A DNA stretch of 64,000 nt from Phylloscopus collybita. Lineage: Eukaryota > Chordata > Aves > Passeriformes > Phylloscopidae. The notes beneath the pieces were generated by a model that made no database searches, had not been told where the DNA came from, and saw only the letters and a program-made list of their open reading frames with translations. A program made the translations under genes and the position numbers. Shown here piece by piece: positions 20,985 to 31,239 of this stretch (positions within the stretch are counted from its first letter, which is position 1; each line of letters begins with the position of its first letter). The DNA is taken from contig JAJNNQ010000100.1 of NCBI GenBank assembly GCA_027886175.1, positions 1 through 64,000 on the forward strand, read 5' to 3'.

Positions 20985-22245
20985 ACTAGATGGCTATGGG
21001 CTCTTCAGAAGAGACGGTAAAGGAAGAAGAGGTGGAGGGGTGGCTCTTTATATTAAGGAGACTTTTGATGCTGTAGCAATTGAAACTAAGGAAGATGGAG
21101 TTGAATGCTTATGGGTAAGAATTAAGGGGAAGGCCAACAAGGCTGACATCCTCCTGGGAGTCTGTCATCGTCCACCCGACCGTGAAGAAGAGGTGGGCAA
21201 CTTATTCTATAAGCACCCGGAGAGTGTTTCAGGATCGTCAGCCCTTGTTCTTCTGGGTGACTTCAACCTACCGGACATCTGCTGGGAACTTAATACGGCA
21301 GATAAGAGGCAGTCCAGGAAAGTTTGAGACTCTGTGGAGGACAACTTTTTGTTGGTGGGTCAGCCCACCAGGGGAGGGACCATGTTAGATCTGCTGTTTG
21401 CAAATATAGATGGGCTGCTGGGAGATGTGGTGATTGCAGGTCGCTTGGGACAGAGTGGTCATGAAATAATAGAGTTCTCAGTATTTGGTGAAATCAGGAG
21501 GAGCACCAGTAAGACTCTTGCATTGGACTTCCGGAGGGCAGACTTTGGTCTTTGTAGGAGGCTTAGTAAGGGAAGCAGTCCTTAAAAACAAAGGAGTTCA
21601 GGAAATGTGGGCCTGCCTCAAAACAGACATCTTGAGGGCACAGGGATGAGGGCACAGGGACACGCTGTTTCTGTGTGCCAAAAGATAAGTCGACGGGGTA
21701 AACGTCCGGCCTGGATGGGCGAGGAGGTTTTGGAGGAACTTAGAAATACAAAGGGGATGTATCATCTTTGGAAGGAGAGGCAGGTCTCTCAGGAAGCATT
21801 CAAGGGGACTGCTAGAGCATGTAGGAAAAAAATTAGGCAGGCTAAAGCTCACTTTGAACTTAGAATGGTGACTGCTGTAAAGGATAATAAAAAATGTTTT
21901 TACAAATATATTAACGGTAAAAGGAAGGGTAAGAGCAACCTTTGTTCTTGATTGGACATGGGAGGGAACTTAGTAACTGCAGATGAGGAAAAGGCAGAAG
22001 TGCTTAATGCCTACTTTGCCTCAGTTTTTAGTGGGAAGACAACTTGCCTTCGTGACAACTGCCCTCTTGGGTCGGTAGACGATGTCAGGGAACAGAATGG
22101 TTCCCCCATTATCCAAGGGGAGGCGGTCGGAAAACTGCTGAAATACTTGGATATCCGTAAGTCTGTGGGACCGGATGGGATCCGTCCCAGGGTGATGAGA
22201 GAGCTGGCGGAAGAAGCCTGTGGGAAAGTGGCACGGGGAGTACCA
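20985..22245 (+). mobile_element. CR1 LINE fragment, ORF2 endonuclease to start of reverse transcriptase
   Basis: One plus-strand frame runs through the whole fragment, broken by stops at 21,325-21,327, 21,583-21,585 and 21,949-21,951 but with no clear frameshift. It shows the end of the endonuclease domain, including LLGDFNLPDICWE, then the linker with LDLLFAN, and finally the first reverse transcriptase block ending in SVGPDGIRPRV. CR1 is the dominant LINE of birds and other sauropsids. The element is truncated at both ends: the 5' end lacks the start of ORF2, and the 3' end stops inside reverse transcriptase. Loss of the 3' end is unusual, because CR1 copies normally keep it. It is inactive. 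Confidence 0.93.
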
Positions 22246-22660
22246 CAGAGCCACAGAGAATGAAAAAGGAACGGGAGTGAGACATGGAGAAGGACAGAGA
22301 AAAAGACAAATGCCAAATACTTGGCAAAGACAGAGGGATACAGTGAAAAAGAGGGACGAGAAACCAGAGAGGAAATGACCGTGGCGTGTGCCGGTGGGGG
22401 GGGAAGAAGGGCGAAGCGTGGTGCGGGGATGGAGACGGAGAGGTGCGGCCGCGAGGGCGGAGGTTGACGGAGAGACGGGTGCGATGAGTGCGAAGGACTG
22501 GGCGGCGGGTACGGACGGGTACGGGCAAAAGGACGACGAGAGGGACGAAGACATAGAGTCGTGATGCAGGACAAAGGAAAAAAAGGAAGAAAGAAGAAAG
22601 ATAAAGATGCAGGCAGGGAGGGAGACAAAAAGCAGGACAGAACAGGGAGAGGGGCTGAGC
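22246..22660 (+). repeat. Purine-rich low-complexity sequence
   Basis: GA- and GGA-rich sequence abuts the CR1 fragment. The long minus-strand frames across it (22,011-22,691 and overlapping ones) are rich in Ser, Pro, Leu and Phe in all frames, which marks them as composition artefacts. A TTTATTAAA motif near 22,663 could be a minus-strand polyadenylation signal. Confidence 0.6.
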
Positions 22661-22814
22661 AACTTTTATTAAACAAATATTGAGGACTCATTCCTTACAA
22701 GAAAAAGAACAAGAAGACAGAGTAAAAGGAAATGGAAGGGGGAGCACACGGGACAAGAAAGGAGCACGAGACGCATCTATACGGGTGGCGTCGGCAAAAA
22801 GAACCGGGCTGAAT

Positions 22815-22937
22815 TTTTCTGATTGGGCCTGCTTCTCGCTGCCGTGATGCCTGGGACAAGGGAGGAGGCAAATCCCACGAGGTATAAAAGCTCTCAAAGG
22901 GGCTGCAGTTCTTTGACTCCTCTGACTTAAATTCAAG
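22815..22937 (+). promoter_or_regulatory. Candidate promoter and first exon, copy 2
   Basis: TATAAAAG lies at 22,883-22,890, and an AAG/GTGAGT donor follows at 22,937/22,938. The upstream region shares GGGCCYGC and GGAGGAGRCAAATCCC with the copy at 17,420. Retention of TATA box, spacing and donor in both copies is the main support. Confidence 0.45.
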
Positions 22938-23439
22938 GTGAGTTAAGGGCTCAACAGAGAAGAAAACCCTTCCGGGAGGTAAGGACACTTTCTTTTTTTG
23001 CTACAGCTACTTCAAGCAAAAGGGCAGAAATAAAACTTTGTGTTTTGGCAGCACAGCTAGGTAAGTTGGATAATTTGTTGCAATTATTCCTCAGTGATGA
23101 CTATGTAGTACTCCACATGTGACTAAGTAGGGTGGCAAAGAATGGCAGTGATATGAATGGTGTATATCTCAATAAGACCTCCAAATAGGGCTATCTGTAC
23201 TATAAATAAGAAAAATAGTACGCTCCCCGGCAGTGTTGGGGTTATGTACGTGCCGGGCTCGCTCCCATCTGTGATCCTTGGTACTGGAATACTGATAGAA
23301 GTGCCCCAAAATGCAGCTTTAAACCCTTAAAATACTGAAAAAGGCAGAGATTCCTTCAGCTAAGAATGAGGAAATGGGGCAGTAGTTTCCACGTAAACCG
23401 ATAACATGACAAATAAATGGCTTATCCCCCTTTAATTTC
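22938..23439 (+). repeat. Duplicated promoter-downstream segment, copy 2
   Basis: It aligns with 17,550-17,860 up to about 23,200. The remainder to 23,439 is unassigned and has no recognisable coding frame. Confidence 0.5.
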
Positions 23440-23845
23440 ATTGCCTGAAATTTTTGGAAAAGAAGGGGTTTCCTCATTTTAAATTTCTCCTGTGATGGAA
23501 AAAGGGGGATTTTCCCCTCAATTCAAATCCTTGAAGAGGAGGGACAGCTGGGCTTCCCCCTCTTAAGTCTTAGGATGATGAAAAGGGGGTATTACCCTTG
23601 ATTCAAACCCATGAAAGAGCATCATCAAAGTTTTCCCTTTCCGTGGAAAATAACGGAAAATGCGGATTCCGTATCCCTACCCCTGAAAGTGTGGAAAAGG
23701 TAAGCTTTCTGTCAATTGAGACCATTACAATTGCAGGGGAAGGGGATTCCCCCACAATTTGAACACAGTTAATTATGGAAAAGGAAGCTTTTCCCCTCAC
23801 TTTAAACCCCTTTTCTCCTAATAATCCCTCTCTTTACTAAGGGCT
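23440..23845 (+). repeat. Degenerate purine-rich internal repeats, copy 2
   Basis: Units of the form GGAAAAGGGGGATTTTCCCC with CAATTYAAAYC tails repeat imperfectly. It is the partner of 18,440-18,860. Confidence 0.55.
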
Positions 23846-24262
23846 TTAGGGAGGGACTAACAAGATAAAAGGGGAAAGTTTACAGCTCCTCCCTGGGACC
23901 CCGCATGCTGCCCGGGTCGCTCGGGTGCTGCCCCTTGGCACGAGCGCTTTTCCCTGGGCATTTTCTTGAAGCCACGCTCCGTGCCCAGGTGCACCCGGTT
24001 GCTCCCCCGCCCCTGATGGATGCTCTGACGGTCGTTCCTGGAGGGACGCTCGGGATGCGCCCGTTGATGCCTCTGGACTAACGGCTCCTGGCACAGGTAT
24101 GCCGGGGGAACCCTCTGAAGGCAGCTGGTCGCACCTGGAGCTGTGACATCTTGGAGTGGGGAGGTGAGGTGGAGAAAGGTACTGCTGGTCGCTCCCTCCG
24201 TTGCACAGACCTTCATCTGCCCCTGAAACACTGAGATCCTGGGCTTTCCTTTCTGTGGACAA
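23846..24262 (-). other. GC-rich minus-strand open segment, copy 2
   Basis: This is the partner of 18,861-19,300; the minus-strand frame is open for 138 codons. The conserved core plus similar length in two diverged copies is mild evidence for coding. I find no domain, signal peptide or known motif. Confidence 0.35.
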
Positions 24263-24840
24263 GAGCTATCCTTGCCTGGGTGCCTGTGGCCAAAATTGGC
24301 ATTCTGCCTCCAAAATTCTGATGGCCTAGGTTTGTAATTACCGAGGAAATTCCCCCCGGATCATAAGAAATGAGCAGTAATTTTTCCTTGCCGATCATTA
24401 CTGAATTGATTTTCTGTTGAAGTCTTTGACACGTCCCTTGAGGGGTCAGGGGTTTGGCCAGGTTGTTTATGGCTAATCCTAACAGGCCCAGACCAAACCT
24501 GAGCACCCCCAATTGCTGGTCCACCCTAAATTTCAGGGAAATATTGATACAGTTTATAAGGACTCCCTTTGCCTGCTACACAGACTTTCCGTGTGCATCC
24601 AGGGAACAGATTCACTCTGTAGTATATATTAATTCATGTTCCTGGAATATAATAATAAATTAAATTAGGTGATATTGGTAGAGGGGGGGAAGGTGCATTC
24701 CCTATAGTACATGTGTCTTGGAGGCTGTCAGCTCAGGCAGGAACTGAATGGTAACCTCACAAGAAACTCTTTTACATTTTCCTTGTGTATGTTGGTTTAT
24801 GTTCACGAATAATATTTTATACATGCAGTATTCACAGGTA
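24263..24840 (+). other. Segment related to 42,990-43,330, with TATA box
   Basis: Diverged similarity to 42,990-43,330 includes the order GGAAAT-block, CAGGCCCAGACCAAA-like block and a TATA box. Here TATAAG is at 24,555-24,560, preceded by CAGTT as in the partner (TATAAAT at 43,231). The paired TATA boxes suggest a second duplicated plus-strand promoter. No downstream gene is recognised. Confidence 0.35.
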
Positions 24841-24869
24841 TGGGTGATGGTAAATTATACAAACAGCAG

Positions 24870-25400
24870 AACGCTGAAACCGGGTGCAACTAAGATCTGA
24901 TAAGAACTGATAGCCCAAGAGAATGGATCCGGCCAAGTCATCGAGAGATTCTTGGAAGCACCTAAACCCATCCCTACCGGCTGAGCGCCGCTGCGATTCT
25001 ATCGGCAAAAACCATCGAGGGACAAAGAAGCTATAGAAATTCAGAACGGAACTGTAGCACTGACCTTTAGAGATTCTTTGCTTCCCTCGATAGCTGGACT
25101 TTGTAACATGTTCAAGCTTGTCCCTGGACTCTCCAACACGTTCAGACTTGTACACTGAGCCAAAAGGTATAAAACCAGTGGGCCTGGAGGCAGACCGGTG
25201 TGAGACCTGGGGGTGTGGTGTCGCGGGACGCTTCACGGAGGTCTCGCCCGCTGCGCGCTGCCTGTTTCCTCGCTCCGTTTCGGTATTGGCTTCGTCAATT
25301 TTGCGCTTGTGGCTTTTTCACTGGCGATCTGGCAAAAAGTTCTATTTTATTATAATTGGCTTTATTCATTTATAACAATTCCATCCTTTGTTCCCAAATG
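24870..25400 (+). mobile_element. Possible solo LTR or promoter
   Basis: TATAAAA at 25,168-25,174 is followed by a GC-rich, CpG-containing stretch and then a T-rich end with several AATT and TTATT motifs, an LTR-like R and U5 layout. Clear TG and CA termini and a target duplication were not found, so this is tentative. Confidence 0.3.
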
Positions 25401-26060
25401 CCAGTTCTCACAGACACCACCGAAGCAGAAAACTACTTACGAGTGTTTCGGTTTAGAGGAAAACTTTTACTACATCTAGCTGTATGAGTAAAATAAATAC
25501 ATTTATTGATGGTCATTGCAGGAAAACTTTTCAGACAGGAAAAAAACCATTGGACAGATCCCATTGTGACAACATTGCTTTCTTTTGGGATTAATATCCA
25601 TATATAGCATCATATAGATGTGTATATAGATGTGTATATATATGTATATATATCATATATATCCATATATAGCATAAAAAAAGATATTTTGCAATTTGGT
25701 ATTCTGAAATGGAGTGACATGGGTATGTTGGGACTTAATCTTCTAGCATTTTGGAATAGATTTATGGTAGTATTTTGAAACTGGGTTACTTTGATGATTC
25801 TCAACTTGTCATCCTAGTATTTTGAAATGGACACTTTGAAATGTGCATTTCTAATACGGTTAAACCAGGATGACTAATAAAACACTTAATGCAGGCGTTT
25901 TGATGTTTTGGAATCAAATTTTTATAACCTGAGAGATTGTTTTAACACTGTAGGCTGTCTTATGGATATTTTGCAAAAAGAGATGTAAATATTTTTTGGA
26001 GTGAAGGGTTTGGTATTTTGTACCCTGTGCATGGCAAGGTTATTCTGCTCAGACCAGACT
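25401..26060. other. AT-rich sequence with TA microsatellite
   Basis: A (TA)n-type microsatellite with ATATAGATGTGTATATAG units occupies about 25,605-25,680. The rest is AT-rich, with repeated TATTTTGAAA-like words that hint at an old retroviral 3' region or decayed repeat. No gene is visible. Confidence 0.5.
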
Positions 26061-26186
26061 GCTGCCTCCTAAAATCAGGAACGACACAGGATTTCTCCCA
26101 GATGCAAGCTGCCACAAGTTGGAAGCCTGGCTACCCTTGGAGTGCCAAACACCTCCTACAAACTGACATCAGGAACCTGGGGGCTG
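26061..26186 (+). repeat. About 190-bp host tandem repeat, left piece
   Basis: This part-unit contains TTCTCCCAGATGCAAGCTGCC and TACAAACTGACATC and is cut by provirus A after GGCTG. The rest of the unit resumes at 38,133, and intact relatives lie at 38,216-38,405. Confidence 0.9.
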
Positions 26187-26915
26187 TGTAAGAGACGGTC
26201 CCTAAGTTCCTCATCTGCCTCACCACCGTCGCCAAAGACAGAGACTGAAGACTCCAAAATGATTGCGACTAAAACCTGAGACCCCGCTACGGGAGCCCTT
26301 GCCTGGCTGAGGGGGGATGTCAGCCAAGCGCTGCCTGCAGGGGCGCTTCTTGGACTGAGGCATGCCCGTGGGAACCCGGTGGAAACAATGGGCACGCCAC
26401 GCTGGACTGATCTCGAACGGCTTTCGGACTGGTTTGTTCTGTACCTGCCCTGTACCTGTTCCCTCAGTGGACAATTGCTGGACACATGGACATTTGCTCT
26501 AAGCGGTGGAGCGCTTTGTCCTGTTTCAGCGTAGCTGCCGGTGGTCTCCCCACCTGCTGGCCACCTGCCTGTCGCTTTGCAAAGGACTATAGAGAGACCC
26601 CTCAAGATATGACCTGAATTCGATATCTCCCCACGGAAGAGGAAGACAAGTCTGTTGGTCAGCATGCACCACGAGGACTCTGTCTCTCTGTTGGTAGATA
26701 TACCCCCTCTTCTCCCTTTCTCTCTCCTTTTGCTCTTTCTCTCTCTCTTTCTCTCTTTTCCTCCTCTCTCTCCCTCTATCACATAAAGTGCTGTGTGCAC
26801 TTTATAAGGTGTGCAACTGTTGAGAGCAAATTGTTGTTGTTCCCTGCCTGTGTCTTTTGCGCTCTGAGATCACTCAAACCATCACGACTCCCGCCTGCAT
26901 TAGCGGGTCGTGACA
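26187..26915 (+). mobile_element. Provirus A, 5' LTR
   Basis: The 729-bp LTR starts TGTAAGAGACGG and ends GTCGTGACA. It contains a long CT-rich tract near 26,690-26,780. It pairs with the LTR at 37,398-38,132, differing by a few percent by eye. The insertion is flanked by GGCTG on both sides (26,182-26,186 and 38,133-38,137). LTR start, end and 5-bp duplication fit an ERV integration. Confidence 0.93.
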
Positions 26916-26920
26916 TAAAT

Positions 26921-26940
26921 TGGCGTCAAGGACGGGATCC
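26921..26940 (+). other. Provirus A primer-binding site
   Basis: TGGCGTCAAGGACGGGATC begins 5 bp after the LTR end and matches the equivalent position of provirus B at 18 of about 20 positions by eye. The TGG start is typical of retroviral primer-binding sites. I do not assign the tRNA. Confidence 0.7.
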
Positions 26941-27029
26941 TGATGGACAGAGGGGGGTTGCAGGTCGTGTATAGTCTGTAACAGGGGAAGGACGTTTCGC
27001 TTCAGCCGCACCTAGCCCGCCACCTCAAA

Positions 27030-27646
27030 AGGGTGAGTGGTGTCTAGAAAGCAAGGGGGGCGACTCGAATTTCCCACAAACTGTACACGCCTAGGTGAAA
27101 AGCATCCCCATACTCGAGTTGAGGGCTCTGTCTTCAGGATTTCACAAAAGATCTCTTGGTGCGAAAGACAGGACAGATTTTTTGGTTTTTTTTGGTTTTT
27201 GGTGATTGTTTTTTGGTTTGGTTTTTTTTTTGTGTTCGTGTGAATTAGTCTGGACTGTTTGGTGTAGTGAAGAGCCAACCGTAAGTAATTTAAGGAGTAC
27301 CTCCCAAGCAGATTTTGTCTCTTCAGAGAGCCAGGGAATCCAAGGGAGGCACAGCAAGAGCTCTGCGTGTGTGTAAGTTTCACTTCCCTGTTGTGCTTTT
27401 GTTCCCTTCACAAAACGACTGAAAAAGACAAAGCTGCGTTTTATGCTCTGCTAGTAAAACATAATGCCAGGCCCTCTCCTGGAGGAGAATGGACTCAAAA
27501 TAACTGGTTTAATCTAGAAAATGTAGTAGATAGAATATGTTCTTTACAACATGAGGCAAAATTTAAGCTGGGCAGGAAAAAAACCATATTCTGCTCAGTT
27601 TTGGGAGCTTGTCTTACAGCAGCGATAGAAACTCATGTTAACCGGG
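27030..27646 (+). pseudogene. Provirus A leader and 5' part of gag-like frame
   Basis: The leader has a donor-like GGGTGAGTGG near 27,029. A plus frame from about 27,400 matches the gag-like frame of provirus B. There is no clear ATG in this frame near the start. The frame is cut at 27,646 by provirus B and resumes at 33,843 after its CCGGG duplication. The pol region is missing downstream, so the element cannot replicate by itself. Confidence 0.8.
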
Positions 27647-28310
27647 TGTAAGGGACGGTCCCTAAGTTCCTCATCTGCCTCACGATCATCGCCAAGGACT
27701 GAAGACCCCAAAAGGGACTGGGACTAAAACCTCCCCCCCAATGCAGCAGTTCTGGCCTGACTAAGGTGGGAAGACTGCCAGCCATTGTCCACAGGTGCGC
27801 TCGTTGGACCGATACATCCCCCTAGGAACCGGCTTGGACAATAGGACTTCACGGCAGACTGGTCTTGGGCCGGCCTGTCCTGTGCTTGCCCTATACCTGT
27901 ACGTGTTCCTGAGGTGGTTATTTGCTCTAAGTGCTGGAGTGCTGCACCTGATTCACCTGATGCTGAGCTCACCTTCTGGCCAACTGCCTGTCGCTTCAGA
28001 AAGGATTATAAGAGATACCTCAAGATAGCCCGAATTTTGAGATCTCCCCACAGAAGAAGACAGATCTGTTGGCAAGACCACGAGAATATCGTCTCTCCGT
28101 CGGTAGCTATACCCATTTCTCTCTCTCTCTTTTACTTTATCCCTCTCCCCTCTCTCCCTTTCTCTCTTTTCTATCACGTACTGTGCAAAAGTGCACTTAA
28201 GAAAGTGTACTGCTTTTAAGCAAATAATTATTGTCCCTTGTTATATCTTTTGCGCCTTGAGATCAAACTCGAACCATCACGATTCCCGCCTGCATTAGCG
28301 GGTCGTGACA
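27647..28310 (+). mobile_element. Provirus B, 5' LTR
   Basis: The 664-bp LTR starts TGTAAGGGACGG and ends GTCGTGACA. Against the 3' LTR at 33,176 I count about five substitutions and one 2-bp indel, so this is a young insertion. An ATTATAAGAG motif lies near 28,005. The target duplication is CCGGG (27,642-27,646 and 33,838-33,842). It is related to, but clearly distinct from, the LTRs of provirus A. Confidence 0.96.
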
Positions 28311-28315
28311 TAAAT

Positions 28316-28335
28316 TGGCGTCACGGACAGGATCC
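28316..28335 (+). other. Provirus B primer-binding site
   Basis: TGGCGTCACGGACAGGATC starts 5 bp after the LTR. Its position and TGG start identify it; the primer tRNA is not assigned. A splice-donor-like GGGTGAGTGG follows near 28,422. Confidence 0.75.
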
Positions 28336-28764
28336 TGAGACAGAGGGGTTGCAGGTTGTGTATAGTCTGTAACAGGGGAAGGACGTTTCGCTCCAGCCGC
28401 ACCTAGGCCCGCCACCTCAAAAGGGTGAGTGGTGTCTAGAAAGCAAGGGGGGCGACTCAGATTTCCCACAAACTGTACACGCCTAGGTGTAAAGCAACCC
28501 CATACTCGAGTTGAGGGCTCTGTTTTCAGGATTTCACAAAAATAGATCTCTTTGTGCAAAAGATGGGACGTTTCTTATTTTATAATTTTTATAACTTAGT
28601 TTGTAACAACCATAAAGAACACCTTTTTTATACAAGTTAAGCCCTATACACACCTAGGGTAGTGAAGGGGAACATAGTAGAAGTTTGTGTGGGGGGGGGT
28701 GTGTGTGTGTGTGTCTTTTTGAAATAGTGCTTAGTCCCTTCGCAAGATAAAAGAGAATTTCGGG

Positions 28765-29900
28765 GCAAAAAGTAAAGAAGCATTTTATGCTTCGTTAGTA
28801 AAACATAATGCCAAGCCCTCTTCTGAAGGAGAAAGATAAGCTCAAAATAACTAGTTTAATTTAGAGAATGTAGTAGATAAGATATGTTCATTACAACATG
28901 AAGCAAAATTTAAACTGGGCAAGAATAAAACCGTACTTTACTCAGTTTTGGGAGCCTGTCTTACAGCAGCTGTAGAAGCTCGTTTTAAACGGGCAAGTAA
29001 AGAAAGTGCAATAATAGACTCCCTTCAAAACTTAGTGGAAATTTTGCAAAAACAATTAGATGAAGAAAGAAATAAAAATCATTTATTACAAGCTGCCTTG
29101 AGGGAGAAATATCTTAAGAACTCAAAGAATGATGACTCCCCAAAAGTGGCAGAAGAAGAAAAAGCTCCCCACATTAATCAAATATACCCCCAGAAAGAAT
29201 TTGAATCGGTAAAAAATTGTGCGGAGGACTGTTGTCCACGCATGAGACCCCTGATCAAAACAGAATATAATTATATAAATGATGAGGACTTTGACCCACA
29301 CATCACCACCAAACGAATACCATTCAGTGCTACCGAGTTGTCCAAATTAAAGAAAGAATATGGCCGGCTCTCACAAGAATCAGAAACAGAACATGTCTTT
29401 CAAGTGTCTCTTACTAGTGGTGATAGAATTAAGTTAAATGAACAAGAAGCGAGTAGCTATTGGGAACATGGAGTCTTCCTAACAACAGAAGATAAACTTG
29501 ACACATGGTCCCTGACACAGCGTGCAGCTTTCTGGGCCGGGAAAATAAATCCTCTAGAAAGAGGAGACCCTTTAGCCATAGTCTCTAACCCTGACCAACT
29601 CCTAGAAAGTGTGCACAAAGCTGCCTGCCTGCAAATAATACATGAAAGGAAATTAGCTCCTGAATTTGTGTCTCCAATGCAATTACCTGTCCAGCTTGAA
29701 ATGATGACTCTTCCAATTAGGAGACTCCCTAAAACACTTAAACCCACTTTAACTACTTTACAAAAAACCATCATAGCTTTAAGCTCTGTAAATAAGTTGG
29801 ACAAATTCCTTGAAAACCCGAGTGACCAAACCGGTTCTATCGATCCTGGACAACCTGGTACACCCAGTGCACCCCTCCCTCCACAGGTCTGGGGCACTGA
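28765..29900 (+). pseudogene. gag: Provirus B gag-like gene, defective
   Basis: A plus frame with stops near 28,837 and at 28,852-28,854 becomes open from 28,948. It starts with a charged coiled-coil-like stretch (about 29,000-29,110). It continues through a capsid-like region with LNEQEASSYWEHGVFLTT, WSLTQRAAFWAG and NPLERGDPLAI. The second half is proline-rich. The open frame then runs straight into integrase-like sequence, with no protease or reverse transcriptase between, so pro-pol is deleted. The TAG at 28,852 lies where provirus A has a tryptophan codon. Non-functional on its own. Confidence 0.85.
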
Positions 29901-29939
29901 GCCAAAGCAATCCTTTTCACCTGTCCTGGGAAATGAGCC

Positions 29940-30290
29940 AAACTCACTTTCTTCTAAGCAGTCAAGTAGTAAACATTTTGTGTTAATAACAATAGAAATT
30001 ATATTTGGATTAGTGCAAGCAGAAGCTTTTACAGGTGACAATACTGTTAAAGCATTGCAAGATCGCTTTAGAACTCTTCCAAAACCACAAGAAATTCAAT
30101 CTGATAACAACTTCCACTTTACTGCCAGAGATGTACAAGACTGGGTAAAAGCTGAAAGAATCAAATAGACTTTTCACACCCCTTACTACCCTCAAGCTAA
30201 CGAAATAGATAGAAGAGTAAATGGGTGCCCTATAACCACTGCTTTTCACCCAACAGCTCCAGGCATAATTCTCTCACTACAGAGACCAAA
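29940..30290 (+). pseudogene. pol: Provirus B integrase remnant
   Basis: The frame includes the integrase core motif EIQSDN, which carries the second catalytic acidic residue, then FHTPYYPQAN. It is interrupted by TAG at 30,166-30,168, where provirus A has TGG. Only the middle of the catalytic core is present. The upstream first acidic residue and the rest of pol are gone. Confidence 0.85.
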
Positions 30291-30399
30291 TGATTCCAAG
30301 AATCCAGAAAATTACCCTGGACAACCTATTTCAGTAGAGCTTTTGATGCTCTGGGAAAAGAGTATCGGACAAGTACACTCTAAATTCTAATCTTCTGCC

Positions 30400-31230
30400 T
30401 CTTGTTGGCAGACTCTGTTGTGTTTACTGTTTACAAGAGAACTCCGTGAGACATGAAAACTATACAACCATGATAAGACTAGTGATACTTTTCTGCATCC
30501 TACCACAATGCTGTGGCCAAAACCCAGCTGAATGGCCGTGGTCTGAAGCCACCGTCAGGTACGCTCATATTCTAAGAACATATCCCGGAGATCGCCACCC
30601 AAACCTAGCAACAGTGGTGCTGCACAACTCTGAGGTATACCGCTCAAATAAATGGGAGCGAGATCCGAGAGAGGGGATTGGAACTTTAACTAAAACAATT
30701 AGTGAAAAAATAAATATAGGATGCAGAAAAGTAGACAGGTCCTTTTATAAAAAAGTTTCCACCATTAGAATCACTAGTAATTTTCTAAAACCAGATGGGA
30801 AAAGCGATTCTCACCCCAACATTTCAGCAGAACTTTGTCCCACAAAGAAATGGACGTGTGCCAAACAAACACCCTTAGAATTGTGTTGTCGACAAGAATA
30901 TGTTGATAACCACCCCCTGAGCCTAAAAGCCGACAATGTTGTAATCATAAAAAAATGTGATAATGAGTCTGCATTTGATTGTTGGTATAATTTCACCTTA
31001 ACCAAACCGACTTATGTAACATGCAGTTGGTATGAAAACCCAATTAGAAAGCTTTCTTTTAAATTCAAAATAAACACCATAACCCAACCTGTTACGACCC
31101 CTACCGCTACTCAAACACACCCACCTGTGGTTCTTAGTCCAAAAATTTATAGTGTTAGATCATACATTATTAAGAAAACAGGCCAAGAGCAAATAATGTC
31201 TAATCCATCATAGTCTCTTAAAAAAGTTAA
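30400..31230 (+). pseudogene. env: Provirus B env, surface-subunit region
   Basis: An acceptor-like CTTGTTGGCAG lies near 30,401-30,411. The open frame from 30,446 has a hydrophobic signal peptide (about residues 9-24), several cysteines and N-glycosylation motifs, and a Thr and Pro-rich tail, ending at a stop at 31,211-31,213. It lacks continuity with the transmembrane part. The family is ERV env, but I cannot place it in a named clade. Provirus A has lost this region. Confidence 0.75.
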
Positions 31231-31239
31231 GCTACTAAT

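Noticed and set aside
22011..22691. 226-codon minus-strand frame
   Set aside because: It is antisense to CR1 and purine-rich low-complexity DNA, is open in three overlapping frames, and is dominated by Ser, Pro, Leu and Phe.
26156..26800. 214-codon minus-strand frame across the provirus A LTR
   Set aside because: It is antisense to the LTR and its CT tract, and the same frame recurs in the 3' LTR. It is a sequence shadow.
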